From Rhineura floridana (lineage: Eukaryota; Chordata; Lepidosauria; Squamata; Rhineuridae), in contig NC_084480.1 of the NCBI RefSeq assembly GCF_030035675.1, positions 244,255,105 to 244,319,104 of the forward strand: a DNA stretch of 64,000 nt, given 5' to 3'. Numbering within the stretch: the stretch's first letter is position 1; every line of letters starts with the position of its first letter. The notes under the pieces are model-generated. The model was given only the letters and a program-made list of their open reading frames with translations. It did no database searches and was not told the DNA's origin. The position numbers were made by a program, and so were the translations under genes. Shown piece after piece: positions 56,991 to 64,000 of this stretch.

Positions 56991-59190
56991 AAAGAAAAAA
57001 TGGTGGTTTCCCCTTATTTTTGATAGCCGTACAGATAGAATAAAGACTATACTGTAGTTAATAAACATTGGTACTTAATTGCACATCTACCAGGATGCAA
57101 GAATGGTCCCCTGTTCACATATAGAAGACAGATGAACCTAAAAGTTATATTGGTGCATAGTATGTGCAGACCTAGGGCTACTAGCAGGGATCAGCCATAA
57201 GAGGTAATTTTCCCTGTGGGAATTGTAGTATCTGTGAGAATTGTAAAAAAAAAGGGGGATTTTTTGTTAACCTAATTAATCTGGCTAAATCTTTCTCTTA
57301 TGTTATCTCTTTTTTATATGCTTCAGTTTGTTGGGACAAAACATTTTTTGGTGTGTACAATATCTTTACTAGGCCAACCAAAATGTCACAAAATAGTATG
57401 CAGCTTTTGAGTTATCCAGCCTGATGAAGAGTTCTGGAGAATTCAAAAACTGCACACATTTGATTGGCCTAATAATAAATAGAGCACAGTTTTTCTCAGC
57501 AAGTGAATTTATTGTAGTTATAAAGTTATTCAAACTACAAATAAACTTAGGATGCATTTGTTTATTTAAGGAGTAAACTATAAAGGATTTCTTTTAAAAA
57601 ATGAATACAAAACACATGTTATATTTTGAATAGTAATATGAATATTCAGGCTCTACAGCAGATGGCTTTATACATGTGCTTCAGACTTTCTCCCTGCTGT
57701 CTTTCCCTCAACATGGTGAACCATATCATGCAGAGAAGGACCACAGCTTCTTTTGCTGGTATTAATGTTAAAGTTTAATATCATGCTTTGGATGTATGCC
57801 ATCTTGCTAGAGTGGGAGGAGCAAAATAAAGTAGGTTCTATAACTGTAGCACACATGCAAAACTGGTCTAAATCATTAATAAGTGGAACTATATATTTAG
57901 TTCAGGGCTTGTGTATACTTTGAAAATAACTCTACTGATGTCTACATTACTGTAGATGACAGAATACACTTGAAATTTATGCATGCATTTCTTATCCCTC
58001 CTTTTGGACACACAAGACATATGCTAAGGAGAAACATTTTCAGTATACAACAGCTATATACAGACTTGCTCTTTACAGATAAGTGCAAACAGAGATCACA
58101 GAGTTACATTCATACTGGTATTTAACACAATATTTATTAAACATTTTATCATCTGCAGTTTTCTGTTGTAGGGTACATTTTGGTGTACTTTGCTAAAGGA
58201 AAATATGCTGGATTTAAAGTAGATCATATTTTTTGTTTCTTCCTGTTGAGGGAGATAAAAATCATTATTTAACAGTGTCAGTAACATTGCACAACAGTTC
58301 TAAAACAAATATTTAAAAGTTTTAAATGTAAGGATATAATCTATAACCCCTGTATACCACACCAACGCATCCCTTTACCCCTGAGCAGCGATATAGGATG
58401 TTTACTAGCCCTTTGGACTTAATGCATAACATGTCAGTTGAAAATATATATTGAGACAGAAAATCTAACAACCTTTGGTTTTGTCACCATCTTCCTAAGG
58501 CTCAGGCTTCATAATGAGGTCTCTTTATTTTCTTATGCCAAGCCATCCTGTAAAGCATTTTACTCACATAGGCAGGATCTATTAGTCCCATGCTCCTAAT
58601 TACATTTTGTCTATATACATATACACATGCACTAACAGAGAATTCATTGAGTGTAAATCCATATGCACATGTAGCTAAAACAACATCATCCATGCACAAT
58701 AGAGAAGTATCAGCAATAGGGAAGATCTAAGGAGGGAGGGGGGGAAAGCCCAAACAGGCCAATGAGGACTGAGCATGCTCAGTGGCCATGAAATGCTGAC
58801 TGACTGTTGGGAAGTAAAAACAGAAGAAATGAAGAAATGGAAATGGACATGGCTGAAATGCCAAATGCTGTTGTTCCATACTTATTTTTTATTATTATTG
58901 CTGTTGTTATTTAAATTTATATCCAACCCTTCCACAAAGGAGCCCAGGGCAACTTTATTTGCAGATCTCGCCTGTATATACTAGTATAGAACTCAGATGG
59001 GACTGCTAACAAGAGAGAAGTATCAGCATGCTTGGAGAAAATTCAAGAAAAACAAACTTAGGAGAGCCGAAAACACATATCCTTAAATCGCCCAATAAGG
59101 ACTGAACATTCTCCATGACCACACAATCATGGTCTGTTGCCGGGGGGAGGGGATGGAAAAGTGGCAGCTAGGTGGGTGCAATACACAATT
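56991..59190. other. Intergenic region before CLUL1
   Basis: AT-rich. Bases 57330-57480 carry words of a dispersed repeat (ACTAGGCCAACCAAAATG, AGCCTGATGAAGAGTTCTGG). An antisense LINE tail is near 58905-58960 (AAATTTATATCCAACCCTTC). Related 30-bp words recur at 58761 and 59092 (CAAT(G/A)AGGACTGA(G/A)CAT). No gene was seen. Confidence 0.5.
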
Positions 59191-59199
59191 TGGAAAGAA

Positions 59200-59645
59200 T
59201 GTGTAGATGAGGGCTGGAACCCTGAACCGCCTCTCCCAATGTGAACCTTCCCGGACACTGCGCTCAATATCTAAGGCCCTCCTCCGAGTGCCATCCCATC
59301 GAGAAGCTCGGAGGGTGGTGACTAGAACCAGGGCCTTTTCCGTGGTGGCCCCCGAACTGTGGAACAGCCTCCCCGATGAGATGCGCCTGGCACCGACGCT
59401 ACTTTCTTTTCGGCGCCAGGTGAAAACCTTTTTATACTCCCAGGCATTTTAAAGTGTGTTTTAATAGCATTTTCATCATTATTTGTATTTTGGATGTTGT
59501 TTGGTTCTTTTATTGTTTGTTTGTTTTGTTTTCTTGATTTCTTGTATTTATACATTGCTTGTTTTTTATCTTTTTGTACACCGCCCAGAGAGCCTTCGGG
59601 CTTAGGGCGGTATATAAATTAAATTAAATAAATAAATAAATAAAC
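59200..59645 (+). mobile_element. L2-type LINE 3' end
   Basis: An open frame (59207-59452) encodes [40 protein letters not shown] and FRRQVKTFLYSQAF, the conserved ORF2 C-terminus. The 3' UTR ends CGGGCTTAGGGCGGTATATA and (AAAT)n. A different, younger subfamily from the (ATT)n-tailed copies. Confidence 0.88.
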
Positions 59646-60234
59646 AGGAGCACTCCACATGGCAACACTTTGTTTCAGGTCCATTTGCAACTACCATATT
59701 CATGTTACTTTTTCTGCCATATTGTTTTGGTGAAGGCAGACAACTACTATTTCCTTGAATTTGGTTCCACATCTCGTGATCTTTTCCCACACATTCCAAT
59801 CCCCACCCCCCTACTTCTAGCACAAAAATTGGACACCTCTGTTTGAAACAACACTTGCACAGAGTGCAATATAATGGGCATTGGGGTTTGACTTTTAATA
59901 AACTCTGACATAGAAGCCATACACATGACTAAACCACCAGTATATTCTCTCACCCTAGACTAGCTTGATCATCTCATCCTGTCAAGTGTTAAGGAGACTT
60001 TTGCCACAGCAGGTGCACCTGTGGTAAATAGAGATGTGAAGTCCTGGAAAAATGTGGGGGGCAGTTTTTTTCAGAAATTATCCAGGCCTTCACATCTCTA
60101 GTAAAGGATTAAATGATTGCCAGTAACCACCCATTCCCAGTAACACAAACGTGTGTAGAAAATAAAATAAAATCTAGAAACTACAATTTAACAGTTAATT
60201 TTATTTTAATGTAAAAAGAATCAACTTGCCTCGC

Positions 60235-60414
60235 CTAGAAATTCTTCTTGTAAAACTGTAAAGCTTTCCCAGCTACATATTCAATGAATTCAGAACTCTC
60301 AGTGTCTAGATCTTGGGGAACCTTAATGGTAAAAGTAGGTGAAGTCAAAATATTCACATCTACTACAGTTTCATTCAGACTGGAAGCATCACCTCCTTTG
60401 GCACTTGATGACAC
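60235..60414 (-). CDS. CLUL1: CLUL1 terminal coding exon
   Basis: A minus-strand exon of 60 codons including TAG. It encodes VSSSAKGGDASSLNETVVDV, NILTSPTFTIKVPQDLDTES, SEFIEYVAGKALQFYKKNF. The pattern PTFTIKVP...FIEYVA.KALQ is the conserved clusterin-family C-terminus; human CLUL1 has SNFTLKIP...NFIGYVVAKALQHFKEHF. The acceptor is TCCTTCAG. Confidence 0.92.
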   Translation of the reverse strand: MSSSAKGGDASSLNETVVDVNILTSPTFTIKVPQDLDTESSEFIEYVAGKALQFYKKNF

Positions 60415-63400
60415 CTGAAGGAGAACAATGTGACATAGGTGAGAATATGATATCTCAGGACACACTTTTTTTTACTTCTCAGTTTTAAGAGAAGGAATAA
60501 TAAATGCCACTCTGAAATTAGTTTATTTTCAAAACAGTCTAAAAGTATATTGTTCAATTTGGGTCTTTCAACTTTTGGGTCTTTCAGTTTGCTTGTTTTT
60601 AATTATTCTGAGAAAGAGAAATACAATTTTAACAGTCTGATGGTTATTAGAGATGCAAAGGCCCCCCAAAACTAGAAATCTGGAGCAAAGTTCTAGTGAT
60701 ATTTGACAAAATTTTGTCCAAATTTTAGCACTGATTTTTTTAAAATTTACCATATTTATATAGCCATCCATGTGTGGCTTAGAAAAATATAGAATAAAAT
60801 ATAATATTAAGATAAAACTAATTTAAAATGCCACAATAAAAACAGTATAATGCTGCCTTTAAAAAAAAATATTTCTAGCTGCAGAAAAAACAATTAGCAG
60901 TAAATTCCTTGTCTCTCCTAACACAAGGTACAGAATCTCGAAATTGGTACCCAAGCACACAGGAGCCGTGGAGAGCAAGAAATAATTCCTATAGACTATA
61001 GCAACTATGCCTCCCCAACCTTCCAGCATATGCTGGTCTTGCACTTAGCTCATGGACAGGTGTAACGGGAACAGACTTACTCCCCCCAGTTCCCTTGGTC
61101 TTGGATGGCCAAGATTTTGTTTCGGACTGATCTGTCATTCAACTAATAGCGCTAAAAGGCCAGAAGGTAAGACAGCCGGGAACAATCAGTATGCCGATGA
61201 TATGCAGCTCTATTTCTCCATAACATCTGAGTCAGGAGAAGCTAAGTATGGTCTGAAATGTTATCTTAATGCAGTTGTGGAACAGATAGGACATAGACTG
61301 AGCTTGAACCTTGGGAAGATAGAGACATTGTGGGTGGGTTGTTCCCGTGTCCAAGAGATTGACCATTTGCCTGTCATAGATGGGGTTACTCCCCCACTGA
61401 AAGAACAGATGTGTAGTTTGAGGGTACTCCTGGATCCAACTTTGTCACTTGAGATTCAGGTAGTCTCAGTGGCTAGGAGTGCTTTTTACCAGCTAAGGAA
61501 GATGCACCAACTACGGCCATTCTTGGCCAGGATAGCCTGGCTGCAGTGATTCATGTGTTATTGCAAGACTTGATTACTGCAATAATCTCAATACTTGATT
61601 ACTGCAACGTGCTCTGTGTGGCTACCCTTGCACCTGGTCTGGAAGCTCCAGTTGGTCCAATATATTGTGGCTAGACTGTTGATGGGGACAGACAGACTAC
61701 CATTGGCACATAACTCCAGTGCTTAAAAGCTTACATTGGCTGCCCATATGCTACCAGGCCAGGTTCAAGGATCTTTGATTAGTCTACAAGGCCCTGCTGA
61801 GATCTTTGGGGTAGTCTCTGTTGGTGGTCTCCCATGGCTCAGATGCTTGTAACTACTATAAATTGTGCAGTAAGTGTTATGGGCCCGAGCCTGTGGAACT
61901 CCCTCTTGACTGAGATTAGACAAGCAACCTACTTGCTGAGCTGCAGGTGCGTGACTAAGACTTTCCTGTTCCAGCAAGGATTTTAAAGTAGTGTTCAGTT
62001 TTATGGTTTATTGTTTTATCATTTTCTGTGTGATTTATTTTTATGTACACTGCTTAGAAATGTGAATGATTAAGTGGTATATAAATGTCTTAAATAAATA
62101 ATCAATAAATAAAATCTTCCAGCTGAGAGATCAACCAGAAGAGTAACAGATGCAAGGTATCTACTTGCTCTTCCCCTCACCTAGCTTAGAAGATGCCAGG
62201 TCAAACCAGACTTGACATGAGTTCCTGAATTTCCTGTCAGCTATGAGCAATGCTCATATATTTACAGGATTATAGTGCCCAGAAATCAGTTTGGAATGGA
62301 TGAAGAGATTACTATGTAGAGAAGTAGCCAGCCTTTCCAATCATAACTAAAATCCTCCATACAATACAAAACAACATTCTGAAAAATTGAAAAGCGGAAA
62401 AAAGCCACCATGGTATATTACATAAACCATATGCAAGACTGCATCATCTGTCTTTCCTTTATAAGCTGGTGAGCAAATGTGAGCTTGAAACTTTTTAGAG
62501 GCACCTATTGGGAAATTACTGGAGGTACTGCACCCTACACACCAATAGGATTCTAACATTCTCTTTGCCTTGAGCTCTAATTTTGTTATATTGATCTAAA
62601 GAAGATGCCTGTCAGACACTAGCAAAATGCTTTTCATCTGGAAAAGTAATCTACGGAAATTCAAACCTGTTAGTGCCGTTTCATTCCTGTCAGGTGGTGA
62701 TATAGGTTAGTTAACCATCATCACACTAAAAGAATTAAGAGTAGGCTAGTGGCTAAGCTCTGGAGTTTCAGATCATCAAGGGATTATCAAGTATACTTAA
62801 AATCTACCTCAGCAAGAGCTTAGTATTTTAAGGAACAAAAATAACACACACTTTTCCCACAGGTAGTACTGAAGCAATAAATATTAGTAAAATAAAACAG
62901 AGAGATCATTGTGTAGTGGTTACTTCCATTTTTAATGTGTGGCATTTACCTTTACTATATTGAAAATGTTTTCTGGTCCAATGATCATGTTGGAGAGTTC
63001 AGACACCCATCCAAATCTTTCTTTCATTTTATTCAACACGTAAGATGTGTCTTCTGTGTGACACTTGACAATCTGGAGAATCTGTTGATACATCTCACCA
63101 GAGATGTTAACCAGCTTAAAAGCATCATCACATTTTATATGGAGTTCAGGGACACTGGGGCAAACTGTACAGGAATAAAACAAAATGTAGAACATTTGTT
63201 TAGGATGCTTCAGAAACTTTCTATTTTGTTAGGTTTCCTTGCTGCTTCTTTGGGTTTGACTTAATCAGAAATAGTATCCATGTACGAAAAATGTGACGCC
63301 TGTGTCTAGGTGATATATGTGAAAATTGTACACATCATTGTATCAACTTAAAGTGCAATCCTGTGTATGTTTATTTAGAAGCAAGTCCCACTATTTCAAT

Positions 63401-64000
63401 GTGGCTTACTGTTTAGTGTGTTTAGGATTGCAACCTAACAGCACAATCCTATGTCTACTCAGAAATAAGTCTTACTGAATTTAATGGGGCTTACTTCCAG
63501 ATAACTGGAGTTAGGATTAAAGCCTTAGAGCAGTTATCCAGCAATCCTATACATATTTGCTTGGAAACAAGTCTCAACAGTTTTTTATTGAGAAGACACT
63601 GTGAGAATATAGATATATCACTCTATAGAAGTATCCATTCTTAGAACTGTTATTTAAAAAGTCTTACCTTAAATGGTATAACAGTGTCTGCACAGCTGGA
63701 TTCTGTTATGGGTTTATCAATATATCATTTTGGACATATATACAGTTGTAATCAACCCTGGTTTTACTATAGGAAGCCAAGTGAAGACACCTAAAAGTTT
63801 TCCTGAATCATTTGACTCAGCTTTGTGGCCCCTCAACACCATATCATAAGCAATTAAAACTAAGTCACAAAGTAATTGTGATTCTTTTATGGTACAAAAA
63901 TGGATAGTACCATAGTTGACCATGAAGAAGACAGTTATTTACCTTGCATAAAATTATCCTGACATTTTTGGCATCTCTCATGAAAATGAGGGCATCCTGA
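60235..64000 (-). CDS. CLUL1: CLUL1, 3' portion (last three exons), runs off the edge
   Basis: Three minus-strand exons with consistent phases (64000-63943 partial, 63164-62950, 60414-60235) give about 150 residues of clusterin-like 1, a secreted disulfide-linked glycoprotein known from cone photoreceptors. The first shows the cysteine cluster GCPHFHERCQKCQDNFMQ. The second has CPSVPELHIKCDDAFKLVNI and FGWVSELSN, close to human CLUL1 (VPELHTKLDEAIRLVNVS, FGWVSELAN). Order beside TYMS matches human. The N-terminal half, signal peptide and promoter lie beyond 64000. Confidence 0.92.
60730..61050 (-). mobile_element. L2-type LINE fragments, antisense
   Basis: A tail-like part (60730-60860, with ATATTTATATAGCCATCC) and an endonuclease remnant (60880-61044; minus-strand GWGGIVAIVYRN) in the last CLUL1 intron. 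Confidence 0.5.
61175..62115 (+). mobile_element. L2-type LINE 3' half
   Basis: Encodes NQYADDMQLYFSI (the YADD catalytic box), NLGKIETLWVG, PPLKEQMCSLRVLLDPTLSL and VARSAFYQLRKMHQLRPFLA. It ends in GTGGTATATAAATGTCTTAA and AATAAATAAT repeats. It lies antisense to CLUL1 in its last intron. Confidence 0.85.
62950..63164 (-). CDS. CLUL1: CLUL1 penultimate exon
   Basis: A 215-nt exon encoding (V)CPSVPELHIKCDDAFKLVNI, SGEMYQQILQIVKCHTEDTS, YVLNKMKERFGWVSELSNMI and IGPENIFNIVK. Acceptor CTGTACAG, donor GTAAAT. Amphipathic helical pattern of the clusterin beta-type region. Confidence 0.92.
63165..63942 (-). other. CLUL1 intron with dispersed motif cluster
   Basis: At 63345-63590 at least three successive copies of the squamate motif occur (GCAATCCTGTGTATGTTTAT, AAGTCCCACTATTTCAATG, GAATTTAATGGGGCTTACTT, AGCAATCCTATACATATTTG). 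No exon was seen. Confidence 0.6.
63943..64000 (-). CDS. CLUL1: CLUL1 exon, partial at window edge
   Basis: Minus-strand SGCPHFHERCQKCQDNFMQ with three cysteines spaced as in clusterin cysteine motifs (C-x6-C-x2-C), ending in phase 1 before GTAAAT. Truncated by the window end. Confidence 0.9.

Noticed and set aside
59207-59452. 81-codon open frame as a small gene
   Set aside because: It matches the conserved L2 ORF2 C-terminus and is followed by the element's 3' tail.

Overview
The window is vertebrate nuclear DNA, most likely from a squamate reptile (probably a lizard). Four protein-coding genes can be read by translation and splice sites. In order they are the last two exons of YES1 (+), all 16 coding exons of ENOSF1 (+), all 7 coding exons of TYMS (-), and the last three exons of CLUL1 (-, running off the right edge). 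This is the YES1-ENOSF1-TYMS-CLUL1 block of human 18p, in mirror orientation. The squamate assignment rests on the repeats: many 5'-truncated L2-type LINEs, CR1 3' ends, a Bov-B 3' end, tRNA-derived SINEs (one with a Bov-B-like tail), and several long-TIR non-autonomous DNA transposons.

Layout: 1-6400 holds the YES1 kinase C-lobe exons and 3' UTR, with a recent 236-bp tandem duplication in the UTR. 6400-9500 is the intergenic stretch and ENOSF1 promoter, with CpG-rich segments. 9510-36984 is ENOSF1 (448 codons), whose introns carry most of the mobile elements, including a 2.5-kb L2 with a 493-codon open RT frame. 36985-38945 is the tail-to-tail spacer between ENOSF1 and TYMS. 38946-49310 is TYMS (313 codons) on the minus strand, with an E2F/CCAAT-rich promoter at 49360-49450. 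49450-60234 is intergenic and repeat-dense: a foldback element, a pyrimidine-rich array with five octamer motifs, two solo LTRs with target-site duplications, a Ty1/copia fossil, and a 2.7-kb antisense L2. 60235-64000 is the 3' part of CLUL1.

The genes: YES1 is a Src-family tyrosine kinase. ENOSF1 is the mitochondrial L-fuconate dehydratase of the enolase superfamily; its human homologue was first described as a transcript antisense to TYMS. TYMS makes dTMP. CLUL1 is a secreted clusterin paralogue. ENOSF1 and TYMS converge, and by the visible poly(A) signals their mature 3' ends do not overlap here.

The most unusual observation is in ENOSF1 intron 8. A 36-bp stretch (27404-27439) is identical to TYMS exon 1 (49197-49232), is bracketed by a perfect 10-bp direct repeat, and is oriented so that ENOSF1 pre-mRNA would be complementary to TYMS mRNA. 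It sits inside a dispersed repeat with further partial copies upstream of TYMS. Copy counts, ages and family names of repeats were judged by eye; no search was run.
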